From Rhodoluna lacicola (GTDB lineage Bacteria > Actinomycetota > Actinomycetes > Actinomycetales > Microbacteriaceae), in contig NZ_CP007490.1 of NCBI RefSeq assembly GCF_000699505.1, positions 1-64,000 on the forward strand: a stretch of DNA of 64,000 nt, written 5' to 3'. A program made the position numbers and the translations under genes. Positions 38,165 through 48,684 of the stretch are shown piece after piece; position 1 is the stretch's first letter; each line of letters opens with the position of its first letter. The notes beneath the pieces are model-generated. The model made no database searches and had not been told where the DNA came from. It was given only the letters and a program-made list of their open reading frames with translations.

Positions 38165-39547
38165 TTACTGAGAGACCGAGGGGCTAGGGGAGCCACTTGG
38201 CTCTGGCGTCGGAGTGGTTGGCTCCTGGCTTGGGGTTGGCACCTCGCCCGCAGGGACGTAGTAAATCAGAGTGACTTCAGTACCCAGGGTCAAAGTGCCC
38301 AGCGGGGTAGCGTCGTAAACGCTCATCAGGCGCGGATCGCCGTCAGGCAGCACGTCACCGGCCACGGTCTTTACCAAAAGCCCCTTGGCGCTTAGCTCGG
38401 CCGAGACCTCGGCCACATTCTTGCCCTGAACATCGGTCAGCAGCACGACTATGGGTGCACCCGATGGGTCTGGGCTGCCGGTTCCACCACTGCTAGATGG
38501 ATAAGGCGACTGAGACCAGGTTGGCAGTTGCGGTTGCATTGAACCCACGATGATGGCCACGACCACCGATACCGCGGTCAACGCCAGAGCACCGATCAGC
38601 ACAAACCAGGGCCAGACAATCGGCGGCTTTTGGGTTGGGTTTGTGTCGGCTGCGATTTCGAGCACCGCGGTGCGATCACTGACATCTTTTGGTTGCTGCA
38701 GCAGCTGGGTGGCCGCCGACTGACGTGGTGCGGTAGACATTAGTGACTCTGCGCGCTTGGCAAGAGCCAGTGCTGATTCCGGGCGCTGGTTGGGTTTCTT
38801 GGCCAGGCAAGACATAACCAGGTTGGCAACGCGAGGGTCAACCGACGATGGCAGTGCCGGCGGAGTCTTGTTGATCTGCGCCATTGCGATTTCCATTTGC
38901 GATTCACCGGTGAATGGCCGCTTACCGGCAAGGGCTTCGTAGGCAACGATTCCCAGTGAGTAGATATCGGTGCTTGGGGTTGCCGGTTTTCCGGTTGCTT
39001 GCTCTGGGGCAAGATATTGAACGGTGCCCATGACTTGACCGGTTGCAGTGAGGCCAACTTGATCGGCAACGCGCGCGATGCCAAAGTCGGTGATTTTTAG
39101 TTGACCGTCTGGAGTGATTAGTAAGTTACCGGGCTTTACGTCGCGGTGCACAAGACCAGCTTCGTGTGCCTCGTAAAGTGCGCGAGCAGTTTGCGCGATG
39201 ATATCTAGCACGCGCTCGCTGCTTAGAGATTTTTCAACTTCAAGAATTCGCGCGAGTGAATCACCCGGCACAAGTTCCATCACCAAATATGCAGAGCCGC
39301 CGTCTTCACCGTAGTCATAAACGTTGGCGATGCCCTCGTGATTAACCATTGCTGCGTGACGTGCCTCTGTGCGAAAGCGCTCTAGGAACCCGGGGTCACC
39401 CATGTATTCCTGCTTAAGAATCTTGATTGCAACATCGCGCAGAATTACTTCGTCGTGCGCTTGCCAAACCTCACCCATACCGCCAATTGCGATTCGTGAA
39501 ATTAATTTGTATCGGCCGCCATAGAGTTGACCAGCTTCTGGCTTCAC
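38165..39547 (-). CDS. pknA: Ser/Thr protein kinase PknA
   Basis: A 460-residue membrane kinase. The kinase domain has [56 protein letters not shown] and [10 protein letters not shown] membrane helix lies near 322-345. The external part contains a single PASTA-like unit ([30 protein letters not shown]...), followed by a Pro/Ser/Thr tail. Mycobacterial PknA lacks PASTA domains, so this external unit is notable. The start overlaps the pbpA stop by 4 bp. Confidence 0.93.
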
Positions 39548-40992
39548 TTGCGCAACACCGCCTCCATTACTTTTCTGGCAACCGGTGCAGCAAGAGAGTT
39601 ACCTACTCCGCCCTGACCAATGCCACCCCCGTCAGCAATTACAACTGCAACTGCAACCTGTGGATTATCTGCAGGTGCAAAACCGGTAAACCAAAGTGTG
39701 TATGGCTCGCCTTTTCCGTTTTGCGCAGTTCCGGTCTTACCGGCCACCACAACATCTTTAATTCGCGCGTTTCCTGAAACACCACGCTGCACTGCGCCAA
39801 TCATCATTTCCTTAACCGCCTGTGCTGATTCTTTTGACAGTGGCTGAGAGAAAATATCCGGTTGCGGCTGTGCAATCACGGCAAGGCTTGATGACAAAAC
39901 ATTTTCAACCAGGTTCGGCTTCATCAGCACACCCTGGTTGGCAACGGCGGCAGAGACCATGGCCATTTGCAGTGGGTTGCTGCGAACGTCGTACTGACCA
40001 AATGACGAAAGGCCAACCTGCGCGTCATCCATGTTTTCTGGGTAAACGCTGGCGGTTGAGGTCATTGGGTAGCTGACCTTTTTACCAAAGCCAAACAGCT
40101 CTGCCTGCTTGCGAATGGTGTCTTGGCCAAGAGCGATACCCAGCTGGGCCATCGGCACGTTGCAAGAAAAACGCAGCGCATCGGCGATTGAAACCGTTGG
40201 CTTGCCACCGCACTTGCCCTCGCCAGAGTTCTGCACAAAAACATTTGTGCCCGGCAGTTGGAACTTGGGTGGGTTAGGGAAAGTTGAGTCTTTGGTGTGC
40301 TTGCCTGACTCAACCGCCGCTGCAGCCATGATCACTTTGAAAACAGAACCCGGTGCATAAAGTTCATTGGCCGCGCGATTAAGCAGTGGACCATCTTTGT
40401 CGTTGAGTAACTTGGCATAGTTCTCGTTTGATTGCACACCGCTATGCACGGCAAGCAAGTTTGCATCAAAGCCAGGCTTTGAAACTAACGCCAGAATATT
40501 TCCGGTCTTTGGATCAAGTGCAACAACGGCACCCTTCATCTTTCCCATTGCATCCCAGGCAGCTTTTTGCACCACCGGATCAATGGTCAACTCAACTGAC
40601 GCACCTTGCACCGGATTACCTGAAAGCAGCGCAGAGATTTGCTCAAAGAATTGCGAAGAGTTTTTACCGGTTAGGTATGAACCCATTGACGATTCAATTC
40701 CGGTTGAACCCTGATACAAACTAAAGAACCCGGTAACCGATGAATACATCGGACTCTTGTACACGCGCAGATATTGGTAGACATCGTCACTGCGAACTGA
40801 TTCGGCAATTGGCTCTCCGTTTACCAAGATCGCACCGCGTTGTGTTTTGTATGAGTCATAGGCGCTGCGCACGTTGCGTTGATCTTGCGCAAGAGAATCA
40901 GCAGCAAAAATCTGAATCGTGGTGCTGGCAATGAACAAACTTAGGAACATTACAAAGATGACCAGGCTGACTCGCTTGAGTTCGCGATTCAT
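39544..40992 (-). CDS. pbpA: Penicillin-binding protein A (class B transpeptidase)
   Basis: PbpA cross-links peptidoglycan. The 482-residue product has an N-terminal membrane anchor ([22 protein letters not shown]), a dimerisation region, and the transpeptidase motifs SVFK in [18 protein letters not shown] in [12 protein letters not shown] and KTGTAQN. It overlaps pknA by 4 bp and rodA by 1 bp, so the enzyme, its RodA partner and the kinases are made together. Confidence 0.95.
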
Positions 40993-42386
40993 TACCTCAC
41001 CCCACTTGAAATGGTTGTGGGCTCGGAAAAGTTTTCACCGTTGCCGATGCTGTCTGAAATTCTGAGCAGCACACCAACGATGATCCAGTTGGCTAGCAAT
41101 GACGAACCACCGGCGGCAAGCAGCGGGGTAGTCAGACCGGTTAGTGGAACCACGCGAGTCACACCACCAATCACGATGAAGCACTGCAGCGCGATTACAA
41201 AGCTCAGGCCGGTGGCAAGCAGCTTAGAGAAATCATCGGGGTGATTGAAACCAATGCGCATGCCGCGTGAAACGAATAGTAGGTAGAGGGTCAAGATGGC
41301 GAACATGCCAACCAGGCCAAGTTCTTCGCCGAGTGAGGCAATGATGAAGTCCGATTCGGCCAGCGGAACCAGGTGCGGAATGCCGCCGCCCAGGCCGGTG
41401 CCCAGCAGGTTGCCGTGGGCCAGGCCAAAGATTCCCTGGGCCAACTGGTAGCTGCCGCCAACCGCATCGTAGTTTGCCTGGTCAAAAGGGTTGAGCCAGG
41501 AATCGATACGGCCACTCACGTAGCCCATTAGTCGGCTGGCCACCAGGGCCCCGGTGAGGAACATGGTTAGACCAACCACCACGTAGATGGCGCGGCCGGT
41601 GGCCACGTAAACCAGCACTATAAATAGGCCAAAGTAAAGCAGTGAGGTACCAAGATCGCGCTGGAGCACCAAAACGATCAAGCTGGCGGCCCAGATCACC
41701 AGGATTGGGCCCAGTTCGCGGGCGCGAGGGATGCGCATGCCCAAAATCTTGCGGCCGGTCAGGGCCAGGGATTCGCGCCGGGTCACCAGGTAGCCGGCAA
41801 AGAACACGGTCAGCGCAATCTTGGCCAGCTCGCCGGGCTGGAAGGTAAACGGGCCAATGCCAATCCAGAGGCGGGCACCGTTAATGCTGCGGCCAATTAG
41901 CGGAAGGTTTGGCGCAAGCAGCAGCGCGATACCGATCAGCATTGATACGTAAACGTAGCGGCGCAGGAACAAATGGCTTGGCACGTAAATGATCACGAGA
42001 GCCGCCACGGTCATTGCCACCATGGTCCAAATAATTTGCCTGCTACCAAATTGTTCTGGATTGTCGTTGGCAATTGCACCAAGATCCAGTCGATAAATCA
42101 TCGATAGCCCAAGCGTGTTAAGAATCACGGCGATCGGCAAAATCATTGGGTCAGCCTCGCTGGCGCGACGACGCAAGATGTAGTGAATCGCAAAACTAAA
42201 CAGCGTTGGTGGTAACCAGTAGAAGAAAAGTTCTGTAGTTAGAACCTTCAACACCGATAGTTGCACCTGAGCCAACTCGTAGGCGTAAATTCCAGATGCG
42301 AAGAACAACAGTAGGAATTCGATGTTTCGATTGCGCGGAATTACCCGAACGATTTTAGGAATCGTGATGCTTGAGGTATCGGTCAT
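40992..42386 (-). CDS. rodA: RodA/FtsW-family glycan polymerase
   Basis: A 464-residue SEDS protein with about 12 membrane helices that polymerises peptidoglycan strands with a class B PBP. It has INGARLWIGIGPFTFQPGELAKIALTVFFAGYL, LQRDLGTSLLYFGLF with the catalytic Asp region, YQLAQGIFGLAHGNLLGTGLGGG, and ESDFIIASLGEELGLVG. It lies directly before its partner pbpA and after pstP with a 4-bp overlap. Confidence 0.95.
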   Translation of the reverse strand: MTDTSSITIPKIVRVIPRNRNIEFLLLFFASGIYAYELAQVQLSVLKVLTTELFFYWLPPTLFSFAIHYILRRRASEADPMILPIAVILNTLGLSMIYRLDLGAIANDNPEQFGSRQIIWTMVAMTVAALVIIYVPSHLFLRRYVYVSMLIGIALLLAPNLPLIGRSINGARLWIGIGPFTFQPGELAKIALTVFFAGYLVTRRESLALTGRKILGMRIPRARELGPILVIWAASLIVLVLQRDLGTSLLYFGLFIVLVYVATGRAIYVVVGLTMFLTGALVASRLMGYVSGRIDSWLNPFDQANYDAVGGSYQLAQGIFGLAHGNLLGTGLGGGIPHLVPLAESDFIIASLGEELGLVGMFAILTLYLLFVSRGMRIGFNHPDDFSKLLATGLSFVIALQCFIVIGGVTRVVPLTGLTTPLLAAGGSSLLANWIIVGVLLRISDSIGNGENFSEPTTISSGVR

Positions 42387-43636
42387 TTATTTGAACCTTC
42401 CTCAAGAAGTTTCACAATTCGATTGGCATCTTCAAGTGATTCGGCGCTGATCGTGCGCTGCACCAAATTCAACTGGTAACTGTTTAGGTCATCAACAATC
42501 AATGTGGTGTCTTTATAAGGTGATGACAACATCAACGGGCCAAGTGATTCTTTGATGCCTTGGAAAATATAGACCTTGTCGTTTTGCAAACCAATGTAGT
42601 AACGAGTTTGGGTGTAGTCGTATGCCCAGCGCACGCCAAGCACCGCGATTGCAATAAGCGTCAAGATAGTCACCATCTGACGAACGCGGCGCCACCAAAT
42701 GCGGCGCTTAGTTTCGCGCAAGAATTTTTCTAGGTAGTCATCGGCACCCGGCAGGTAACTTTCGGCATCGTCAACTTTGCGCAGCAGATCAAATAGGTTG
42801 AGCGGGTTAAGAATCTTTAGAGTGCGGCGACCCTTAGCTTCTTCAATTACAACTTCGTTTGCTGCGGAACCCACAAAGCGCGCGGTTGGTTCAAAGTCTG
42901 TTTGCAGGCCGGCGTCAAGAACATCAACCACAACCACGGTCACGTTGTCAGGAGCACCAAACTCCAAAGCTTCGCCAACCAGTAACTCGGTGGCTTCTTT
43001 TGAATCCATTTTGCTAAGCAGAATGCGCTCGGCAATTTCATCTGGCACCACCCCGGAAAGCCCGTCAGAACAAAGCAACCAGCGGTCGCCCGGCTTTGCA
43101 TCCATTGAGAAGGTGTCAACATCTGGGAACTCTTCAACGTCACCAAGCACGCGCATCAACACCGAGCGACGCGGGTGAACCAGTGCTTCCTCGGCGGTGA
43201 TGCGGCCGGTTTCAACGAGTCGCTGTACGAAGGTGTGGTCGCTGGTTACCTGCGAAACTTCGCCTTCACGCGCAAGATAAATTCTTGAGTCACCAATGTG
43301 ACCCACGGTCACGCGATCGCCGGTGAAAACAATTCCACTGAAGGTGGTGCCCAGACCAGAAAGTTCTGGGTGTTGCTGCGCGGTTGTTCCAAGTAGTGCG
43401 TTGGCTTCCCAGATCACGTCGATGAGAGCCTTGGTTGCCTCTTCTGTTGAATCGTAAACCCGATCAACCTTGGCAACTTTTTGCGTGGTTAGTGCGGATG
43501 CAATGTCGCCACCGGCGTGACCACCCATGCCGTCGGCTACGAAGAATAAGTTGTAACCGGCGTAACCAGAGTCTTGATTGCTCGCGCGAATCCGACCAAT
43601 GTCGGATGCCGCAAAGCTAACAGTCTTGATTGCCAA
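42383..43636 (-). CDS. pstP: PP2C-type Ser/Thr protein phosphatase PstP
   Basis: PstP reverses PknA/PknB phosphorylation. The 417-residue protein begins with a PP2C domain (about 1-235) with the metal motifs RASNQDSGYAG, FVADGMGGHAGGD, VGHIGDSRIYLA, LLCSDGLSGVV and GAPDNVTVVVV. A membrane helix (about 318-337) and an external tail of about 80 residues follow. It is placed between fhaB and rodA and overlaps rodA by 4 bp. Confidence 0.95.
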   Translation of the reverse strand: MAIKTVSFAASDIGRIRASNQDSGYAGYNLFFVADGMGGHAGGDIASALTTQKVAKVDRVYDSTEEATKALIDVIWEANALLGTTAQQHPELSGLGTTFSGIVFTGDRVTVGHIGDSRIYLAREGEVSQVTSDHTFVQRLVETGRITAEEALVHPRRSVLMRVLGDVEEFPDVDTFSMDAKPGDRWLLCSDGLSGVVPDEIAERILLSKMDSKEATELLVGEALEFGAPDNVTVVVVDVLDAGLQTDFEPTARFVGSAANEVVIEEAKGRRTLKILNPLNLFDLLRKVDDAESYLPGADDYLEKFLRETKRRIWWRRVRQMVTILTLIAIAVLGVRWAYDYTQTRYYIGLQNDKVYIFQGIKESLGPLMLSSPYKDTTLIVDDLNSYQLNLVQRTISAESLEDANRIVKLLEEGSNK

Positions 43637-43646
43637 TTAGTAGACC

Positions 43647-44144
43647 TTAGGCTCGCAACTCAAAAACTGTTTTGCCAACTCGAACCGGAGTGTTTAGTTT
43701 TACCACCGCTGGTGTGCCAACTCTTGAACCGTCAAGGAAAGTTCCGTTGGTTGAGTTGAGGTCTTGAATCAACCAGTCGTTGTTAATCAAAACAAGTTTT
43801 GCGTGATGGGTTGAGGCAAATTCGTCGTCAACAATTAGATCTGAATCTTCCGCCCGGCCTATGGTTAGCTCGCGACGATCAAGTGCAATGTTGTGTCCGG
43901 TTCTGTCGCCTTCAACAATTACCAATTTGGTTGCGTTGCTGCCGGTTGGTTCCATGACCAGTGAGCCCGGTGCGTTTGGTGCGATGGGTGCAGAGACAAC
44001 CTTTGGTGCGTTTGCCGATGCTACGCGGCTGATAACTTTTTGACCAAACAAGTCGGCGCGAATTACAGAGATGATGCTGAAGATGAAAATCCAAAGCACC
44101 ACAACAAAACCGGTGCGCACAAGAAAGAGTGCTAACTCGCTCAT
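43647..44144 (-). CDS. fhaB: FHA-domain protein FhaB/FipA
   Basis: A 165-residue protein with an N-terminal membrane helix (TGFVVVLWIFIFSIISVIRADLFG) and a C-terminal FHA domain (LTIGRAEDSDLIVDDEFASTHHAKLVLINNDWLIQDLNSTNGTFLDGSRV), which binds phosphothreonine. Mycobacterial FhaB links the kinase system to division. It overlaps fhaA by 4 bp and precedes pstP. Confidence 0.93.
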   Translation of the reverse strand: MSELALFLVRTGFVVVLWIFIFSIISVIRADLFGQKVISRVASANAPKVVSAPIAPNAPGSLVMEPTGSNATKLVIVEGDRTGHNIALDRRELTIGRAEDSDLIVDDEFASTHHAKLVLINNDWLIQDLNSTNGTFLDGSRVGTPAVVKLNTPVRVGKTVFELRA

Positions 44145-44833
44145 TCAGTGACCGCCATATCGTTGTTGATGGTTCGCGCAACTACTTTGAACACAAAGGT
44201 ATTGGTGCCAGCTTGAATTTGAGTGTCACCCTGAATTGCGACTTCGCTGATTGGTCGCCCGGCGATGCGAGTGCCGTTGGTGCTTTTTAGATCTTTGGCT
44301 GCCGCGTTGCGACCATCCCAGATGATGGCAAAGTGCTGGCGACTGAGCCCTGTGTCTTGAATCTGAATATCGGCGCTCACATCTCGGCCAATGGTGGTCT
44401 GCCCAAGTTTCAAGATGAACCGCTGGCCGTTGACCTCCAGGGTCGGTAGCCACTCGATTTCGTGGTTTTGGGTGTTTGAACGCACCGATACCTGGCCCAG
44501 GTTCAGGCTGGAATCCTCAATCAGCTTGATGGCTAGGGCTGCTCCGAACTGAAAACCCTGCTTTTTAGCGTGTTTTGTGGCCAAATCCGTCAATTCGGTG
44601 ATCAAAGAGTCGCCCAGGGCCGCCATCCGCTTGAAATCGGGAGTGGAAAGGCTCACGGTGAAGGTATTTGGGGCCAAAATCCGGTCTCGGCTGAGAATTG
44701 AGGCTTTTGAGTCCATTTCGGCACGAATGTGGCCGCTGATTTCAACCGGCTGGAGCTCGGACTTGAAGGTTTTGGTGAAAGCGCCGTTGACGACTCTTTC
44801 CAATCCCTTTTCGAAGTTATCCAAGAAGCCCAT
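44141..44833 (-). CDS. fhaA: FHA-domain protein FhaA (DUF3662-FHA)
   Basis: A 230-residue cytoplasmic protein with an N-terminal DUF3662 domain (MGFLDNFEKGLERVVNGAFTKTFKSELQPVEISGHIRAEMD) and a C-terminal FHA domain (TTIGRDVSADIQIQDTGLSRQHFAIIWDGRNAAAKDLKSTNGTRIAG). M. tuberculosis FhaA has a long Gly-rich linker between the two; here it is nearly absent. It is the first gene of the kinase/cell-wall operon. Confidence 0.94.
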   Translation of the reverse strand: MGFLDNFEKGLERVVNGAFTKTFKSELQPVEISGHIRAEMDSKASILSRDRILAPNTFTVSLSTPDFKRMAALGDSLITELTDLATKHAKKQGFQFGAALAIKLIEDSSLNLGQVSVRSNTQNHEIEWLPTLEVNGQRFILKLGQTTIGRDVSADIQIQDTGLSRQHFAIIWDGRNAAAKDLKSTNGTRIAGRPISEVAIQGDTQIQAGTNTFVFKVVARTINNDMAVTE

Positions 44834-44874
44834 TGGAAAAGTTTACTTCCCGATACCTCTTATAAACCTTTCTG

Positions 44875-44939
44875 AGAGGTCGCTGAAAGCCATCGGTGTT
44901 TTCTGGCAGTTCGCTGGCAGGTGTCGCAGAGGTCGCTGA
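44875..44939. promoter_or_regulatory. Direct repeats upstream of fhaA and the secreted-protein gene
   Basis: AGAGGTCGCTGA occurs at 44875-44886 and again at 44928-44939, 53 bp apart, near five helical turns. Between them a partly similar CAGTTCGCTGGCAG occurs. They lie in the 191-bp divergent gap between fhaA and the gene at 45025. CTTATA at 44859-44864 reads TATAAG on the minus strand, a possible -10 for the fhaA operon. Regulator unknown. Confidence 0.4.
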
Positions 44940-45024
44940 GTTTTCCGACCTGAGTTTGCGAATTTCAATAAATTCAAAGAGTTCCGATTTTCTCCTAATC
45001 AGAACTCAAACAAAGGATTATGAA

Positions 45025-45597
45025 ATGACTAAGAACTTCAAGCGCAGCGCAATCGTTGCAGCTTCAGCGGCGACAGTATTGTCACTTGCTGTAGCAACCC
45101 CGTCTTTTGCTCACCAGGGTGTTGGTTCAAAATCTTCAACCAGCGAGACCCGTGTGGCACCAGTTGCTCACACAGAGGCAACTCTTCCGGTAACAATCAC
45201 CGATATTCCAGCAACAGTCACTCAGATCGGCAAGATCACCAAGGGTGCCAAGTTTGTTGCTTATGCACTAGCTGCAGATGCAACTGCAATTCCAGCGACT
45301 CAGCCAACCACCGGTGGAAAGCCAGCAAAGGTTGAGGCAAACATTTCTTCAAACAGCACAGTTTCATACGCACTAGAAATTCACGTTCCAGTAACAGCTG
45401 GCACCACCAAGTTTGCGGTTTACAACGCGGCTGGAGTTGGCGCATTTGTGACCGTGACCGTTGATGCCGCTGGTGTGGCAACCGCAACTACTTCTGCAGC
45501 ACTAACCGCCGCCTACGTTGAACCAACCAAGCCAGCGCTAGGTGAAGGAAAGGGCTTCAAAGGTGAGCGCGGTTTCAAAAAAGGCCACCGTCGTTAA
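45025..45597 (+). CDS. Secreted protein of unknown function
   Basis: A 190-residue protein with a clear signal peptide: MTKNFKRSAIVAASAATVLSLAVATPSFA, probably cut before HQG. The mature part is rich in Ala, Thr and Val with strand-like repeats and few charges, and ends in a basic Gly/Lys tail GKGFKGERGFKKGHRR. I do not recognise the family. ATG 45025 has AAAGGA at 45013-45018, which decides the start. It is divergent from fhaA and ends before a strong terminator. Confidence 0.8.
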   Translation: MTKNFKRSAIVAASAATVLSLAVATPSFAHQGVGSKSSTSETRVAPVAHTEATLPVTITDIPATVTQIGKITKGAKFVAYALAADATAIPATQPTTGGKPAKVEANISSNSTVSYALEIHVPVTAGTTKFAVYNAAGVGAFVTVTVDAAGVATATTSAALTAAYVEPTKPALGEGKGFKGERGFKKGHRR

Positions 45598-45643
45598 GAA
45601 TTAAAAGCTTCACAAGCGATTCCTCTCTCCAATAGATAAAAAG

Positions 45644-45681
45644 CAAGAATCCCCCACCATTGTGCCGGTGGGGGATTCTTG
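45644..45681. terminator. Strong bidirectional terminator
   Basis: A perfect 15-bp stem (arms 45644-45658 and 45667-45681) with loop ATTGTGCC sits between the convergent secreted-protein gene and trhO. The minus strand continues into CTTTTTATC and the plus strand into TTTAAGTTT, so it can stop transcription from both sides. Confidence 0.9.
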
Positions 45682-45691
45682 TTTAAGTTTC

Positions 45692-46603
45692 TTAACCTAC
45701 TTGTTCCAGGTTGCGCTTTCCGCGAGTGTGAGTTGGTTTGTGCTCGGTGTGCTTAGGGTCTGAGTAGCAGCTATCGCAAAGCAAAATTAGATCTTTGCAA
45801 CCCAGGTGTGAACAGTTGCGGAAGGCATTGGTTGCACCGCCGCAGCCCTCGCACTCTCCAATAACTTTGGCTTCATCGCTGAAGTCCTGAACCATTCGGT
45901 CGTCAAAGATGTAGAGCGAGCCCTCCCAAAGACCAGAGTCCTTGAACTTCTCGCCATAGCGAACGATTCCGCCGTCGATTTGGTACACCTCTTTAAAGCC
46001 ACGGTTAATCATCACCGCAGACAAGATCTCGCAACGAATACCGCCGGTGCAGTAGGTCACGATTGGCTTGTCTTTCAGGTGGTCGTACTTGCCGCTCTCT
46101 AGCTCGGCAACAAAGTCGTGTGAGGTCTGAACATCAGGCACGATCGCGTTCTTGAACTTGCCAATCCTGGCTTCAAAGGCATTCCGGCCGTCAAAGAAGA
46201 CGACCTCATCACCGCGCTCTTCAACCAGCTTGTTTACGGCCGCAGGCTTGAGGTGCTTGCCACCGTTGGTGATGCCAGACTTCTCTACCTTGATTTCATC
46301 GGGGGCAGTAAAGGCAACGAGCTCGGCACGATTCTTCACCGATAGGCGAGGAAAGTCATTGCCGGTCCCGTCAGACCACTTGAAGTCAATCTTGCCGAAA
46401 CCTGGGAACTCCTTGGTTGCACGTACGTACTTCTTAAGGTCAGACATGTTGCCACCCAGGGTGCCGTTGATGCCGTGCTTAGAAACGATGATGCGACCCT
46501 TTAGATTCAGCGACTCACACAGAGTCTTCTGCCAAAGCTTTAAGGCAATAGGGTCGGCAACCGGCGCAAAGCCGTAGTACAAGATGATTTTTTGGAGCTC
46601 CAT
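45692..46603 (-). CDS. trhO: tRNA uridine(34) hydroxylase TrhO (rhodanese domain)
   Basis: TrhO makes 5-hydroxyuridine at wobble position 34 of certain tRNAs. The 303-residue protein has the family start [24 protein letters not shown], a rhodanese domain with catalytic Cys in [10 protein letters not shown], and a C-terminal cysteine-rich zinc-like region ([29 protein letters not shown]). The assignment follows the E. coli YceA/TrhO family. Confidence 0.9.
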   Translation of the reverse strand: MELQKIILYYGFAPVADPIALKLWQKTLCESLNLKGRIIVSKHGINGTLGGNMSDLKKYVRATKEFPGFGKIDFKWSDGTGNDFPRLSVKNRAELVAFTAPDEIKVEKSGITNGGKHLKPAAVNKLVEERGDEVVFFDGRNAFEARIGKFKNAIVPDVQTSHDFVAELESGKYDHLKDKPIVTYCTGGIRCEILSAVMINRGFKEVYQIDGGIVRYGEKFKDSGLWEGSLYIFDDRMVQDFSDEAKVIGECEGCGGATNAFRNCSHLGCKDLILLCDSCYSDPKHTEHKPTHTRGKRNLEQVG

Positions 46604-46701
46604 AAGCCCAATTCTACCGATGGGCTGTGTGGCGGGCTAGCCCTGGTTGTTAGGCCGGGCAGCCGAACGTCCGCCATAGGTCAGCGATTTAGGATTGTGA
46701 G

Positions 46702-48684
46702 ATGAGCATGAAGCCAGGCATTGAAGAAACCTCTTTTGACCACTCGATTCGCGTGCAGGACGACCTATTTAGGCACGTAAACGGCACCTGGTTCAAAGAA
46801 ACCCAGATTCCAGAGGACAAGAGCATGTATGGCTCGTTCCACATGCTGGCTGATGATGCCGAAGCCGCGGTCAAAGAGATCTTGCTGCAGGCTGCCGAAT
46901 CAGCAGGTTCGGGCAAGGCCCCGGCCGGCAGCCCAGAGCAGCAAATCGGTGATCTGTATGCCTCTTTTATGGACGAGGCTCGCGCCAACGAACTTGGTGC
47001 CGCCCCGATAGCCGCCGAACTCAAGTTGATTGAGCACATCACCACTCTCGACGAAGCCACCAAGCTGATGGGCGAGTTCTCGAAGGCGGGCATCGGTGGG
47101 CTGTTTGGTTCATACGTAGACAACGATCCGGGCAATCCAAACCGCTACCTGGTGAATCTGTACCACGGCGGCATCGGCCTGCCCGATGAGGCTTACTATC
47201 GCGAAGAAAAGCACCAGGAAATTCGCGATGCCTACGTGCCGCACATTGCTCAGATGCTTTCGCTCGCCGGGTGGTCAAACACCGATGCCGAAGCAGCCGC
47301 ACACAAGATCTTTGAGTTCGAAACCGCGCTCGCCGCAGTGCACTGGAACAACGTTGATTCTCGCGATGCGGAAAAGACTTACAACCTGGTTGCCTTTGAC
47401 GACTTGCAAGCGACAACCAAAACTTTTGACTGGTCGCTTTGGTTGGCCGGTGCGCAACTTGAGCGCAAGGTTCTTGAAGAGTCTGTTGTGATGATGCCTT
47501 CGTTCTTTGAAGGACTTGAAAATATTTACAAGCAAGAGAACCTTGAGACCATCAAACTGTGGATGGCCTGGAAAGTCATTGGCTCAGCCGCAAGTTTGTT
47601 GAGCGATGATTTTGTAAATGAACGCTTTGCGTTTTATGGCACCAAGTTGACCGGTGCTCCGGTTAATCGCGCTCGTTGGAAGCGCGCGGTATCACTGGTC
47701 GAAGGATCGCTTGGTGAACTCATCGGAAAAATCTATGTTGAAAAACATTTCCCAATGGAAGCCAAGCACCGCATGGATGAACTTGTTGGTTACTTGATTG
47801 AGGCTTACCGTCAAAGCATTCTTGAACTTGACTGGATGAGCGAAGAAACCAGACAGAAGGCGTTGGTGAAACTGGATAAGTTCACACCAAAGATTGGTTT
47901 TCCAGATAAGTGGAAAGACTATTCGTCACTTGTGATTAAACGCGATGATTTGGTGGGCAACGTGCGCCGAGCAAACGCATTTGAACACGAACGCGAAGCG
48001 GCAAAGATTGGTGCACCGCTAGATCGCGACGAATGGTTTATGACTCCGCAAACCGTGAACGCGTATTACAACCCGGGCTTCAACGAGATTGTTTTTCCGG
48101 CGGCAATTTTGCAGCCACCGTTTTTCTCGCTAGAAAATGATGATGCGATTAACTTTGGCGCTATCGGTGCTGTGATTGGTCACGAGATTGGTCACGGTTT
48201 TGACGACCAGGGCTCAAAGTATGACGGTGACGGCGCGCTGCAATCATGGTGGACCGATGCCGACCGCGCCGCATTTGAAAAGCGCACCAAGAAGTTGATT
48301 GATCAGTACAACCAGCTTTCGCCGGCGCAACTTGGTGACGAGCACAAGGTGAACGGTGAGCTGACCATCGGCGAGAACATTGGTGACCTAGGCGGACTTG
48401 GCATTGCCTACAAGGCATACCTGCTGTCTCTAAAGGGTGCCGAAGCTCCGGTGATTGACGGCCGCACTGCCGCGCAAAGATTCTTTATTGCGTGGAGTCA
48501 GTCTTGGCGTGCGATTGGTCGCGACGAAATGGTCTTGCAGCGTCTGGCCACAGACCCGCACTCGCCCGCCGAGTTCCGTTGCAATCAGATCGTGCGAAAC
48601 ATCGATGTTTTTTATGAGGCATTCAACGTTCAGCCTGGCGACAAGCTGTGGCTTGACCCGGAAGAGCGAGTGGTGATCTGGTAA
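46702..48684 (+). CDS. M13-family zinc metallopeptidase
   Basis: A 660-residue neprilysin/PepO-type endopeptidase. It starts near the M13 domain (VQDDLFRHVNGTW) without a signal peptide, so it is probably cytoplasmic. It has NAYYNPGFNEIVFPAAILQPPFF, the zinc site VIGHEIGHGFDDQGS (about 491-505) with HEIGH, the third ligand region GENIGDLGG and a C-terminal CNQIVRNIDVFYEAFNVQPGD...VVIW. The next gene starts on the base after its stop codon, so the two are co-transcribed. Confidence 0.93.
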   Translation: MSMKPGIEETSFDHSIRVQDDLFRHVNGTWFKETQIPEDKSMYGSFHMLADDAEAAVKEILLQAAESAGSGKAPAGSPEQQIGDLYASFMDEARANELGAAPIAAELKLIEHITTLDEATKLMGEFSKAGIGGLFGSYVDNDPGNPNRYLVNLYHGGIGLPDEAYYREEKHQEIRDAYVPHIAQMLSLAGWSNTDAEAAAHKIFEFETALAAVHWNNVDSRDAEKTYNLVAFDDLQATTKTFDWSLWLAGAQLERKVLEESVVMMPSFFEGLENIYKQENLETIKLWMAWKVIGSAASLLSDDFVNERFAFYGTKLTGAPVNRARWKRAVSLVEGSLGELIGKIYVEKHFPMEAKHRMDELVGYLIEAYRQSILELDWMSEETRQKALVKLDKFTPKIGFPDKWKDYSSLVIKRDDLVGNVRRANAFEHEREAAKIGAPLDRDEWFMTPQTVNAYYNPGFNEIVFPAAILQPPFFSLENDDAINFGAIGAVIGHEIGHGFDDQGSKYDGDGALQSWWTDADRAAFEKRTKKLIDQYNQLSPAQLGDEHKVNGELTIGENIGDLGGLGIAYKAYLLSLKGAEAPVIDGRTAAQRFFIAWSQSWRAIGRDEMVLQRLATDPHSPAEFRCNQIVRNIDVFYEAFNVQPGDKLWLDPEERVVIW

